A stretch of 64,000 bases of DNA from Carnegiea gigantea (Eukaryota; Streptophyta; Magnoliopsida; Caryophyllales; Cactaceae), in the NCBI GenBank assembly GCA_029747015.1, contig JAKOGI010000343.1:626151-690150 (forward strand), written 5' to 3'. Both the position numbers and the translations under genes were made by a program. Positions 11,983 through 22,815 of the stretch are shown one piece after another. Positions within the stretch are counted from its first letter, which is position 1. The number at the start of each line of letters is the position of its first letter. The notes under the pieces were generated by a model, which had not been told where the DNA came from, ran no database searches, and saw only the letters and a program-made list of their open reading frames with translations.

Positions 11983-13979
11983 TGCAATATCCCGACCCTA
12001 AATCTTGTTTATTTATTTAATTAAGCTATATTATTAATTTTTCACATTTATTTATCTCATTTATCATCCCGATTGGGAGAATTCATTTGAGGCTCCACTT
12101 TGCAATTCGAATTTCATTTACTGAAAATACTTTTTCGGGGAAATTGATATTAGGTCTCAATAATTATGATTTAAAAGATTAAATTATTTTTCATGATATC
12201 ACATTTAATTTCGAACTTTGAAAAAAAAAAATTTAAAAAAATAATTAAATTAATCGCACCCGCTTTGAGATTTTTTTTCCGAACCCGAGTTCATTTAAGG
12301 TCGATTTTGACCCAACAAGTTCCTAATCTATTTGTTTAACTAATTACCATCATTACCCCTAATTTAAAGTAGCACAAGATATTTTTGGGAGGTATAAACT
12401 CAGCCAAGTATACTTGGATGATTTTCATCCAAGTAAATCAAGCAAGCAAAGGCCAAAGCTCTCATTTCTCTCTCTTCCTCTCAACCTCACGGCAGCCACC
12501 ACCAGCCCCACCTCCAGCTACTGTTCAAGGCTGCTGCTGCCACTCCCAGCCACCTCCGGCCACCAGCCCCTACCCCCAACACCATCAGCCACCATCCCCC
12601 AACTCCTACCACCATTAAACACCACCTCAATCTTCATATATTCAAGCACAAGTGAGTAAACTTCATCTCCTCCCTTGCTGATTTTTGTTTTTGATTCTTG
12701 TTTTCATTGGCTTTTATTGTTGATCATGCTATCTTGATAAGAATAGAGCTATCTTTGAAGTGTTTTAAGTGTTGGTTAAGCATAAAAGCATGTGGGAGTT
12801 GAGATTGTTCATGATCATGCTAGTTTAAGTTTGAAGTGATGGGTTTGGATTATTTTGTATTTGATTTTGCAATCCTTGTCATTATAAATGATTATGGTAA
12901 TATTGGTATTGTTTTGGCTGAGTAAAGAGTGATTTTATCGGGGGTTTATGAGAAGAAAAGCTTGCAAATATGTGCTGATTGAGCTGTCAACAGACCTGAA
13001 ACTGCGGCCACTTCGGGATTAAACTGGTACTGTTTGGAACATCCAAGATTCATGATTTTTGTTATAGTGATATCTTGATGTGTTAAATTTCAATAGGCTT
13101 TGGAATTACTCAATTTCGAGTCGTGTGCACAAAGTTATGACCAATTTACTCAAGACTATGCAGAATACATTGAAACTGGGAACTGAACTGGAACAGTAAC
13201 TTTACGGCAAAAATGGTATTGATTGGGCCACTTCAAAATTGTGAATTTTGGTGTCTGGAAAGATCAATGAGTTATCTTTCAAATGCTTTTGGAATCGCCT
13301 TAATCCAAGTTCTGTGGAAAAAGTTATGATCGTTTTACTACGACTGCGCAGATTGGACTGAAATGGTGCATGTTTATGTTCTACCCTAATTTACTGTGGG
13401 AATCATACTTGGTTACTGAATAAATGTTATAGTGGACATTATGAGCTTTTCATATTGTGGTTTTACATCTTTTTTGGAGGTCGGGAGTAAAAGATACGAA
13501 TTTTCTAATGCAGACCATCAAATGGTAACATGAGTGAATGCAGAAATCGGGACATTTGGAAATATTTTCAGAAGTTTCTATACAATTATAGGTATTACAA
13601 GGAAATTACAAATTGTAGTGAGTTCAACAAGTTTGTTATTGCATAGAAGCTTACTTGTGTTTGAGAACCCAGTTAAGTGAGCATGAAAATAAAATTTGGG
13701 AAGTAAGCAGAGTAATAACTCAAAATCAGTGTCCTTTGGACCAAGTTAGGGTGTTATATGAGTTTTTATGAACCTCACAGCACCCCTTATGGCATAAACC
13801 ATTTGTCATCCATTTAAGAAGCATTAACCATTCCATTATCCAATTCAGAAGCATGACACTTTTCATTATCAATTTCAAAAACATCAGAAACTCATATTCC
13901 GTTTATTTCAATTGAAATCTTTTCATTATCACCTCAATCATTTCCATTTGGTCTATTTTGCTTCAATTTATTGTATTTC

Positions 13980-15397
13980 TGTTGTAAGAAAAACAGAGTT
14001 TTAATATTTATAAACCCCAAGTGCAAGGTGTATCGTTGAGTACTTGGGGTGTCGTCCGCAGGGAATTGTGTTTTCAACTACCAGAGTTTACTAGGGCGTC
14101 TCAATCTAGGCGTGATCAACGGTGAAGGAGGGGAACTAAACTACGCTACAAATACGGAAACAAGCGACTTGGAATTGTGATTTTACCAATTAGTGAACCA
14201 ACTAATCAATACGAGTCCTAACCCACCCAAACTACGCTATGAACAAGAGATGGTCGGTTGCACCATCAAAGCCCACCCAAGCCCTCTCTCAAGGGTCATG
14301 AGCTAGTCTAATTCGTGTAACCACCTACTTTCGTGGGGTTAGTCGAATTAGACCACAAAACTAGCAACCCCGGACCTAGCTCGATTCGGACACTACTTTC
14401 GTGTCCCGAACTCGGCTATTCCCTCTCCCACACTAGCAAATTGACCTCACCTCTCAGCAAAAGTCAATCGCCCAAAAATATGGATGAAAACCCTCTCAGG
14501 CATTTCATCGAACACTTGGCGGGCGTGAAGGAAAACTCTAAGTTCGAGGCATAGATTGGGTATGGTTAGGCCTAGTACAAGATCAATTAGCCATCAAAAG
14601 GCTAATCACAACCCAAGCCAACACAATCTACCCACAAAACATCACAAACACAAGGAAACCTAAACTGACAAATAAGAACATAAACTTGAAGAACAAAAAC
14701 AAAGACAATGAGCTAAAACGAATCTAAATTACTAAATAACATGAATTAGCAACAGAAACTAAACATATAAACTAAACAAAGCAAAAATAAGAATTAAAAT
14801 GGCAAAACATGAATAAGAACAACAATGAAATAAATAGAGAAAAGGAAGAGGGAAACTTATGCTTGAATTGATCGAAGAACTTGAAATCCACAAGCAAGAA
14901 TCCCAAAATACAAACAACTGAGATCCTAATCTAATCCTCCTATTGAGGTTTTTATTGGATAAACCTAACCTAAACTACCCTCAGAATCGCCCAAGGAGAA
15001 ACCCCGAACGAACTCCTCATGAACGCCCGAAAAAGGGACTTTTATCGCGAACCCAGGCCTGACGCACGGCCGTGCGTCACCACGCACGGCCGTGCGCCTG
15101 GCCGTGCGCCACCACGCACGGCCGTGCGCCAGGCCGTGCGTGGCTTCTGCCGCCAGTGCACGGTCGTGCCTCCCTGCAGGTCGGCCGTGCACCGTCCTTC
15201 TCTGCTGTGTTTTGCCCGTTTTCGCTGATTTTCATCGTTTTGTCCCATCTTTGTCCCTTTCCGCGACGTTTGCTCGATTTAGAGTTATTTCCTACAAAAC
15301 ATAAATAAAACGAGGAAAAATTCTAAAGATTAAGTTATTATACGAGCGAAAAGTAGGTGAAAGAGGCACGTAAAATAGGTAAATTTACCGTTCAACA
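13980..15397 (-). repeat. 3' LTR of the TR-GAG-like element
   Basis: It starts tgttgtaag and ends ccgttcaaca, collinear with the right LTR. Most of the length is near identical to the other copy; differences cluster at about 14090-14140 and 14890-14925. Confidence 0.9.
15060..15196. repeat. GC-rich palindrome cluster gcacggccgtgc in LTR
   Basis: The perfect 12-bp palindrome gcacggccgtgc occurs three times here with further half copies (ggccgtgcg, gcacggtcgtgc). Spacing is regular through caccac and cct linkers. The cluster is CpG-dense and would fold into alternative hairpins. Open frames on both strands through it are composition artefacts. Confidence 0.9.
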
Positions 15398-15415
15398 CAC
15401 CCCCACACCTATTTT
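15398..15415 (-). other. Polypurine tract of the TR-GAG-like element
   Basis: The plus strand reads cacccccacacctatttt right after the LTR. On the minus strand this is aggtgtgggggtg directly before the 3' LTR, the expected place for the plus-strand primer. Confidence 0.65.
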
Positions 15416-16903
15416 TTGCTCGTCCTCGAGCAAAATAAAAGAAAAACTGAAGTAAACAACTAACTCACTTTCGTAGGAATCACGGTTGCATTTAGCGTAT
15501 GCAACAAGCCTTTTAAACCCCTTGGTTACCCCAAGTGGACGAGTAAGGTCTCGTGAGGGTTTGCAGAAGATATACCCACAAAATCTCAAAAAGGAAAAAC
15601 AAAGAAAAGAGAAACAAAAATCGAAAAATGAAAATGACAAAACAAAATATATACATCAGGGTGAACTGTATACGTTCGGATCAACCAAAATCCCCTAGTA
15701 ACTCAAGTATCAGTCTGTACACAAGCATTATATGCATTTCAGGACACATCATCCCAAAGAATTGCATTCAGACATCAGCTTTTCACCCCACGACGCATGA
15801 AAATAATGAATCCATCCTTATGCCTGTGTGCAAGTGTATCATCACCCTGAAACTAAGCCCACCAAAATCAAACTCAATCCCACGCAGCTGACACAAGCTA
15901 CCTTTTCGAATGGCTAGCTTGGAAAGCAAGTTTCCCCAGTAGCTGTATTGCCTCAAAGGGTAACACCCAGTAGCGCATGCCTCAAAGGGGTACTTGTCAT
16001 TTCTAACTTTTTTCTTCCCCACTTTCTTTCTTTCCATTATTATTTTTTTTCAATACAAACTCATGTCACGCCTCAAAGGGATACACCCAGTGGCGCTTGA
16101 ATTTGTTTTGTTTTTTTTTTTTTTTGCTTTGGAAAAAGGGGGGTGCCAGCGCATATAAAGAGAACTGTGCAGTAGACAGTGGGAGAGTCGATTGTGGAAG
16201 ATTAAGAATGAAGGATGATGACAATACATGAATTCAGGACCGGATTGCAAAATTACGATGGACTGTTGGGGTTAGAACTGAGGTCTAAAACGACAGATTG
16301 GGGATGAATATCTATCATAGACATTATACTTATATATGAGCTAATAGTCAAGGTATCAGGGATCAAGACTGATCAAAATAGTACAAAACTCCCTTAAATG
16401 CAAAAAGAAAAGAAAAGTTCAAACAAAAAGGAGAAAATTGAAAAATTTTCACAAAAATAAAAAGACAAAGGGGAGATGACCCCACCCCCACACCTAAATC
16501 TCACAATGTCCTCATTGGGAGCCGTGAGTCATTACCAACACACAAAGATAAAGAAAACAAAAATCAAACACAAAACATACAAAATCGACACATATATACA
16601 CAAGCTAACGCATTCTCCCAAAAACACAATTGTACCCAAACAAAAACAAGATCACATATATATACAAACTAACACCACCAATCACAACACAATAAAAATC
16701 CACAAAAATACAAAAATGGTGATCATAGCCAACAACGGCTCAACAACATCCACATTTCGCCACAAGATGATCACCACCCAAAAACAAAATCCTAATATTC
16801 ACAACTAAACGAAAACAAAAAGAAAGAAAAGACAAATAAAAAGAAGGGGGGAGAGAGTGAGAACGAGTATACCAGGTCGGGTACTGAATGTACCCGAACT
16901 ATG
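15416..16903. other. 3' non-coding interior of the TR-GAG-like element
   Basis: No supported gene. Three imperfect copies of a gcctcaaaggg-tacacccagt-gcgc motif lie at about 15950, 15980 and 16070. A second cacccccacacct tract occurs at 16486. An extended A/C-rich stretch covers 16480-16830. Confidence 0.5.
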
Positions 16904-18208
16904 TCATGACGACTTAAGGAGCATCAGCCACTCCTTGCCGCTCAAGATGCGAGTCATCAGCTCGGAAGCAGTCAAAGCTCGCAGGAGCTTATCATGCATA
17001 GCTGCATGTAGCTCAGAATGGTGTGAGTAAGAGAACACTGGTAAAGATGGAGCAAACAAAGTTAGTGTCCTCTTAAACTCACCAAATACCTGTGAGAAAT
17101 CAGCAGAATAATCGAAGGTAATAATCAATACGATTTCTCCAGGCATGCCCTCTAGGTACAGACAATAAGGGCCAAGGAAAGGGTCATACCCTCTAAAAGT
17201 ACCTAGAGATTTATGGCAGGCAGCCTCATTCCCCTCAAGTATCACAAGAGAATCGATAAGTGACAAATCACAACACTTGGGGGAATGGGAGGGTGGTGAA
17301 CATGAATAGGAAGCATGGGATGTACCAAGAGAGGTGGGGGATATATTATCAATAAAATCAGGACTAGTTGGCCCTGCAACCACAACATCCATGCATGAAG
17401 TCCCTGTGGGAGTCCCATAAAAAGTATGCACCTCAATAGCAACATGGTCGGAACCAGACCAAGTATCATCCTCCTCAACACTAGCGCCAACGCCAAAGGT
17501 CTCACCTACCTCGAACTCCGTCGACTGAGCTAAAGGGGAAGGTGTATCAGGAAAGGTCATGATAAGCGCAGTGCTGTCCCAAAGGGTATTAGGAAAGGAT
17601 GAAGCAACAGTGAGTGAAGGGATCAAGGGAGGGTCGAGTACGTCCTCTAATCCGGACTCTAGAGAAGGAAAAGACGCACCATCATCACACAGGTTGACAT
17701 CAAGTCTAGGAGCACTAGAACTAGGGTCAATCTCGGGTGATAGGTCATACTCCCTCAGTTTATTAACAAACTCAGCAAATTCCACTTGTTGCTTATTCAT
17801 TGTCTCTATCATATTGCTAAGTCTAGCAAAGCCTTCATTAGAAATATGATAGGGACAAGAAGTACTGGCGTGGTCAGAACAATGACAAATTTCGCACACG
17901 GGAGGGGCATAATCAGGGATGCAAGGGGGTGGGGTACAAGAATCAGAACAACTAGTTTCAAATTCATAAGTATCCCAAGCCAACCACTCAAGTAGTTCCC
18001 AAGCTTCATCAACATTTCGAGCATAGAAATCCCAATGCTCCAAAAAAGCGCGGGTCTCACAATTCACACCCTCATCAACAACATGCAATATTTCCCATTT
18101 CCCATATAAACATCCACAAGAAGCACATTGAGCAAGATAAGCATATAAACGATCCCAATAACGGTAAAATAGTTCTTGCTCACATTGGGGAAAATGGAAA
18201 ATTGCCAT
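16904..18208 (-). CDS. Gag-like protein with one CCHC knuckle and unknown C-terminal domain
   Basis: This is an uninterrupted frame. The start at 18208 gives 434 residues; an upstream ATG at 18253 only adds a Lys-rich stretch encoded by T-runs. Residues 5-85 (YRYWDRLYAYLAQC, EGVNCETRAFLEHWDFYA, VDEAWELLEWLAWDTYEFE) resemble the second half of the Athila-type retrotrans_gag domain, where GLxxETRxxLD and DEAxELLxxLA recur. A zinc knuckle of the form C-x2-C-x4-H-x4-C follows at residues 105-118. The middle (120-320) is acidic and Ser/Pro-rich. The last 100 residues (YDPFLGPYCLYLEGMPGEI, LHAAMHDKLLRALTASEL) look globular and match no family I recognise. By family logic it packages RNA in a particle. 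An intact frame in a pol-less element suggests recent selection or youth. Confidence 0.75.
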   Translation of the reverse strand: MAIFHFPQCEQELFYRYWDRLYAYLAQCASCGCLYGKWEILHVVDEGVNCETRAFLEHWDFYARNVDEAWELLEWLAWDTYEFETSCSDSCTPPPCIPDYAPPVCEICHCSDHASTSCPYHISNEGFARLSNMIETMNKQQVEFAEFVNKLREYDLSPEIDPSSSAPRLDVNLCDDGASFPSLESGLEDVLDPPLIPSLTVASSFPNTLWDSTALIMTFPDTPSPLAQSTEFEVGETFGVGASVEEDDTWSGSDHVAIEVHTFYGTPTGTSCMDVVVAGPTSPDFIDNISPTSLGTSHASYSCSPPSHSPKCCDLSLIDSLVILEGNEAACHKSLGTFRGYDPFLGPYCLYLEGMPGEIVLIITFDYSADFSQVFGEFKRTLTLFAPSLPVFSYSHHSELHAAMHDKLLRALTASELMTRILSGKEWLMLLKSS

Positions 18209-18304
18209 TGAAATTTTTTTTTTTGTAATTTTTTTTTTTTTTTGGATTTTCAAAAGGCCTAGCCTCGAATGCTAAAGTAAACCCCAATATTGAAAAACGC
18301 CAAT

Positions 18305-18322
18305 TCCCCGGCAACGGCGCCA
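18305..18322 (-). other. Primer-binding site, perfect tRNA-Asp match
   Basis: The plus strand reads tccccggcaacggcgcca, identical to the 3' end of plant tRNA-Asp including CCA. On the minus strand it is the complement that primes first-strand synthesis. It lies six bases inside the 5' LTR, which starts at 18329. Confidence 0.92.
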
Positions 18323-18328
18323 AAAACT

Positions 18329-19744
18329 TGTTGCTAGAAAAACAGAGTTTTAATATTTATAAACCCCAAGTGCAAGGTGTATCGTTGAGTACTTGGGGTG
18401 TCGTCCGCAGGAAATTGTGTTTCCAACTACCAGAGCTAACTAAAGCGTCTCAAGTTAGGCAGGATCGAAGGGTGAGAAGGGAAAACTAAACTACGCTACA
18501 AATACAGAAACAAGCGACTTGGAATTGTGATTTTACCAATTAGTGAACCAACTAATCAATACGAGTCCTAACCCACCCAAAGTACGCTATGAACAAGAGA
18601 TGGTCGGTTGCACCATCAAAGACCACCCAAGCCCTCTCTTAAGGGTCATGAGCTAGTCTAATTCGTGTAACCACCTACTTTCGTGGGGTTAGTCGAATTA
18701 GACCACAAAACTAGCAACCCGGACCTAGCTCGATTCGGATACTACTTTCGTGTCCCGAACTCGGCCATTCCCTCTCCCACACTAGCGAATTGACCTCACT
18801 TCTCAGCATAAGTCAATCGCCCAAAAATATGGATGAAAACCCTCTCAGGCATTTCATCGAACACTTGGCGGGCGTGAAGGAAAACTCTAAATTCTAGGCA
18901 TAGATTGGGTATGGTTAGGCCTAGTACAAGATTAATTAGCCATCAAGAGGCTAATCACAACCCAAGCCAACACAATCTACCCACAAAATATCACAAACAC
19001 AAGGAAACCTAAACTAACAAATAAGAACATAAACTTGAAGAACAAAAACAAAGACAATGAGGTAAAACGAATCTAAATTACTAAATAATATGAATTAGCA
19101 ACAGAAACTAAACATATAAACTAAACAAAGCAAAAATAAGAATTAAAATGGCAAAACATGAATGAGAACAACAATGAAATAAATAGAGAAAAGGAAGAGG
19201 GAAACTTATGCTTGAATTGATCGAAGAACTTGAAATCCACAAGTTTGAATCCTAAAATACAAACTATAATCCTAATCTAATCCTCCTATTGAGGTTTTTA
19301 TTGGATAAACCTAACCTAAACTACCCTAAGAATCGCCCCAGGAGAAACCCCGAACGAACTCCCCCATGAACGCCCGAAAAAGGGGCTTTTATCGCGAACC
19401 CAGGCCTGACGCACGGCCGTGCGTCACCACGCACGGCCGTGCTCCTGGCCGTGCGCCACCACGCACGGCCGTGCGCCTGGCCGTGCGTGGCTTCTGCCGC
19501 CAGTGCACGGTCGTGCCTCCCTGCAAGTCGGCCGTGCACTGTCCTTCTCTGCTGTGTTTTGCCCGTTTTCGCTGATTTTCATCGTTTTGTCCCATCTTTG
19601 TCCCTTTCCGCGACGTTTGCTCGATTTAGAGTTATTTCCCACAAAACATAAATAAAACGAGTAAAAATTCTAAAGATTAAGTTATTATACGAGTGAAAAG
19701 TAGGTGAAAGAGGCACGTAAAATAGGTAAATTTACCGTTCAACA
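18329..19744 (-). repeat. 5' LTR of the TR-GAG-like element
   Basis: It starts tgttgctag and ends ccgttcaaca, and matches 13980-15397. It carries the same gcacggccgtgc palindrome cluster at 19407-19530. It is the upstream LTR because the primer site abuts it. Confidence 0.9.
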
Positions 19745-20875
19745 ATTTCAAGTTCAATAAGCTTAACTGATGTATTAATCAATTCATTTTGATTTAACTT
19801 GTCTTATAGTGAATTAAAATCAGTTTATTATATTGAAATGCACAAGTTATGTATCCCATTTCATTACTCAATTTCTGTTACACATACTTTTACTTACTCA
19901 ATTATGCGAGTAAGAATCATTTACTGACTACACATACTTACAATGACATTTATGAAACAGAGTTGAGGCCTAGCTATCGTTCCCCATTTTGCATAAGTGT
20001 TATCAAGTCAGAATACATTTATCAAGTCAGATGACATTTATGAAACAGATGACTTGTATCAAGTCAGCTGACATTTTTAAAGACTCAAGGTACGTCCATT
20101 GCCTGTATCTTTATAAATCAGAGTTCATTTATCAAAGTATCATGTTTGGTAAGTATATCAATGAATCAGTTTATACAGTGATTTATCAGTTAATTAGTGA
20201 CCCCGTCAGTTATCATCTATAGGGCTTACGCCCTTCAGTTACCCACGCGGCTTCAGGCCAGGTCCCCGATCGGCTTGGCAGGTGTACACCTATCCATAGA
20301 TCGTAACAGTATCAGGGGGTTCACTATTAGATAATAACTAGCAACGCAGCTTTACATTTATCTCACTCACTGTTTTTAACTTAAAGTGAATTGTAAAGCG
20401 GGCCCAACTAATGTTTCAATGATCATTTAACAATTCAGGAACGCATGTACTGAGCTTCGGTTTACAGTTCGAAATATTTTCATGTTTTGTTTTAGGCAAA
20501 TGCTCAGAGGATTGCCCTCATGCTAACAAATCAGCTGAAGGGAATAAGTGAAGTAGGGAAATCCAGGCGGATTAGAAGTAATACAGTATGTACATACCTT
20601 AAAGCTGTATATTGAATTCTTCTGTGGATGAAGATGTAGACTATATAGTGATTTATTTTACTATGGTTTATAAATCCTTCATTGGTTAACACTTGATGTG
20701 AGTGTATATGTTTGAGGTTATGCTTAGCTATATTATTTATAGCACTCATGTTTCAAGCCTTGTCCTTTTGGACGGCGGTAATGCCCCTATTATTGGGTTA
20801 TCTAGATTATTATTAAGGGATTTATAAAGGAGGATATAAACAGTGAAACATATTTAATTTAGGGCGTTGCAGATT

Positions 20876-20888
20876 TGGTATCAGAGTC
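20876..20888 (+). other. Primer-binding site of gypsy element 1 (tRNA-iMet)
   Basis: TGGTATCAGAGTC lies five bases after the LTR end. It matches the initiator tRNA-Met complement TGGTATCAGAGC over its first 11 bases. Confidence 0.85.
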
Positions 20889-21049
20889 AGGTTGAGATTT
20901 TCTTTATGGGATTTGGAGTATAGAGTTAAGATACTAAGTAAGTTGGTTAGTGAGGAATGAAGATTATTAGGATATCATTGGAGATTTGTGACAATAGTAA
21001 TGTCTGCAATGTGTATTAGATTATTATGACAATGTTCTTCTTTGTCAGA

Positions 21050-22815
21050 TGGATCCATACATTGTGTATATAGTTTGATTTCAAGCATTAGATTCAAGGG
21101 TGATTTTTTTTAAACAACAAGTTAAAGGTGTTCCAATGCATTTAGATATGTATGGTCATATGAGCCACCCATCTGATTGGTATGCCATTCTGTTAGCTTG
21201 AGCTGTTTATTTTTGGGATGTAATCTCTTGTACTCCGGGCGTGTGGCCTGTAGAGTTGTAGTCTCCGGCGTGTAGCCGTTGAGCTTAATCTGGCATCCTT
21301 TTATACTGCTATTCATTGCAGATGATGTGATGTAAGACTTTAAGCTTGGGAATTGGCCAGTTTGCAGGCGAAACTCTGTCCATTTCGCCCCAGAAATTTC
21401 AAAATCATTAACACTCGTAGCCCTTGGGTTGGGGGTTGTTACAAATGTGTCCTATGATGGGCCATTGACTCATTTTGAGGTTAAATGCATAGGGAAAATC
21501 AAGTATGGGCAGATTACATAAGTTCAATCAACTTGACAGTTTTGATTAGTGCACAACAACGGACCTTGAAGCAACTTTTGTCCATGATCACTTATGATTT
21601 ACGCAAGGATTTTCCATCCTGAGTTTAAGTTTAAGGAGATATCTTTCATATGAAACAAGTTTCAATTGGATTAGAGGTCATTTGGTCATTCAAAACTATT
21701 AGACAAGTCAAAGTCTACAAAGTTGGCAGAATCCTAGCGCATAAGGTCTGAGTTTAGTCTACTTGCAGCCTATGCATTCCATCCGATAGAGATGTTTTAG
21801 TTATTCTATATCAAAGTTAAGAAAGTAAACTTTCCAATGATACATGTTGTAGCACATTTGGAGACCAGTGGTTAATGAAATTCAGCCTAGAAATCTGACA
21901 GTACAGACTGTTTAAGTTAGTGGGTACTTACAACTTTGAGGTTATATTTCCCTATCATATGGGTGTCACTTTGTCCGTTTCTTGGATGCAAGTGGCAACT
22001 ACTTCAATATGCTTCATTGCTTGCAGATATCCTCTTCTGTAACCCAAGAACTTTATCTAAGTGAGCTATATGGAGGTTCTTGATGTAGTATCCCCTGAAT
22101 TGTCATATTTTAGAGAGGCTTATTTAGTTATACATAAGTTTTGAACCCATTCACTATCGACGATTCCATATAAGAGAAACCAATGACACTTTAGAGAGAC
22201 ATTTTTGCTTCAATCCATTGTAATTCAAGACTTGCTCAAATTGTCCAAACTCTTGCAAGTAGTCTATTGATTCCACCTCTATTTGTGACGTAGACATTAC
22301 TCTTGATAATATTTCACCGCACCTTCTGGTAATATACCAACTACCATTGTCCTTGTTGGATTATCAACTGTTGGATACTCCTCACTTTGACAAGGGGCTT
22401 CATCTTTTTATCCTTATGGTATCTCCCCATCTAGTTGTATCATTATTCACTCTCATGTTACATCTTCATCAGTTCTGGTCACCTTTTTCAAGCCCAATCA
22501 CTGCTAGTAGCTGGTTTATGACTGGGTTGCACCCATGTCAATAGATGATAATTTTATAGCATGCCTAAACAGAAGGTCGATGTTAACTACACTTTGTATA
22601 AAGGTTGGTTATTATCAAACTTGTGGAATCCATTGCTAAGGGGAACGCAATGTGTCTACCCTTTTTGGCTGATTCCACCTCAGTTTCCTATCGAAGATCA
22701 CTTTCATAAAGCTCAAGTTGGACAATCAAAATCTTTGTCATGTATGTGGACTGCGTCAATGAGAAATTTTGATGGGTTACTGCCCCTTAGAAAACGCCTT
22801 CAGTTGATTCAGACT
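21050..22815 (+). other. Gypsy element 1 leader and scrambled pre-gag region
   Basis: An ATGGATCCATAC start at 21050 follows a splice-acceptor-like ttctttgtcag. The same ATGGATCC start is used by the extra ORF of element 2 at 33172, but here the frame fails at once. A piece of another LTR sits at about 21205-21443. From 21444 to 22815 I find only stop-ridden sequence with no identifiable domain. Confidence 0.45.
21205..21443 (+). repeat. LTR 3'-end fragment related to the LARD element
   Basis: The words gggatgtaa, tactccg, ctccggcgtgtagccgttga, gaaactctg and the ending gttgttaca occur in the same order at the ends of the LTRs at 46302 and 52465. Only the last 240 bases of that LTR type are present. 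Confidence 0.6.

Larger units (their letters stand above)
13980..19744 (-). mobile_element. TR-GAG-like non-autonomous LTR retrotransposon
   Basis: The element is bounded by TG...CA ends with the 5-bp target duplication ATTTC at 13975-13979 and 19745-19749. The uninterrupted target sequence survives in the sister LTR near 27098-27104. Two direct LTRs (13980-15397 and 18329-19744) flank a 2.9-kb interior. A perfect 18-nt tRNA-Asp primer site next to the right LTR and a G-rich polypurine tract next to the left LTR fix the orientation as minus. The only substantial frame is a gag-like ORF at 18208-16904. No protease, RT, RNase H or integrase sequence is found, so the enzymes must come from elsewhere, plausibly from an Athila-lineage element that uses the same primer. 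Confidence 0.9.
11983..20871 (+). repeat. 5' LTR of gypsy element 1, split by a nested retrotransposon
   Basis: It starts tgcaatatcccgaccctaaa and ends ggcgttgca, immediately before the primer site. Without the 13980-19744 insertion and its extra target copy, its length is about 3.1 kb. It matches the 3' LTR at 25939-28221 from 12819 onward. A proline-rich open frame at 12385-12659 lies in the likely transcribed leader and is not a convincing gene. Bases 19990-20070 hold short direct repeats of tatcaagtcag. Confidence 0.85.

Noticed and set aside
12385..12659. Proline-rich frames in the gypsy LTR
   Set aside because: Located in the transcribed LTR leader, low complexity, not continued elsewhere in the element; likely untranslated.
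15042..15308. Several overlapping frames on both strands with Arg/Ala/His-rich products
   Set aside because: They arise from the GC-rich palindrome repeats of the LTR; the same frames recur at 19389-19655 in the other LTR and have no protein-like pattern.
18305..18322. Match to the 3' end of tRNA-Asp as a possible tRNA gene
   Set aside because: Only the last 18 bases match and they lie next to an LTR, so this is a primer-binding site.
19989..20070. Short tatcaagtcag repeats as a possible CRISPR-like array
   Set aside because: Units and spacers are irregular, the genome is plant, and the same block is part of both LTR copies (27340-27420).
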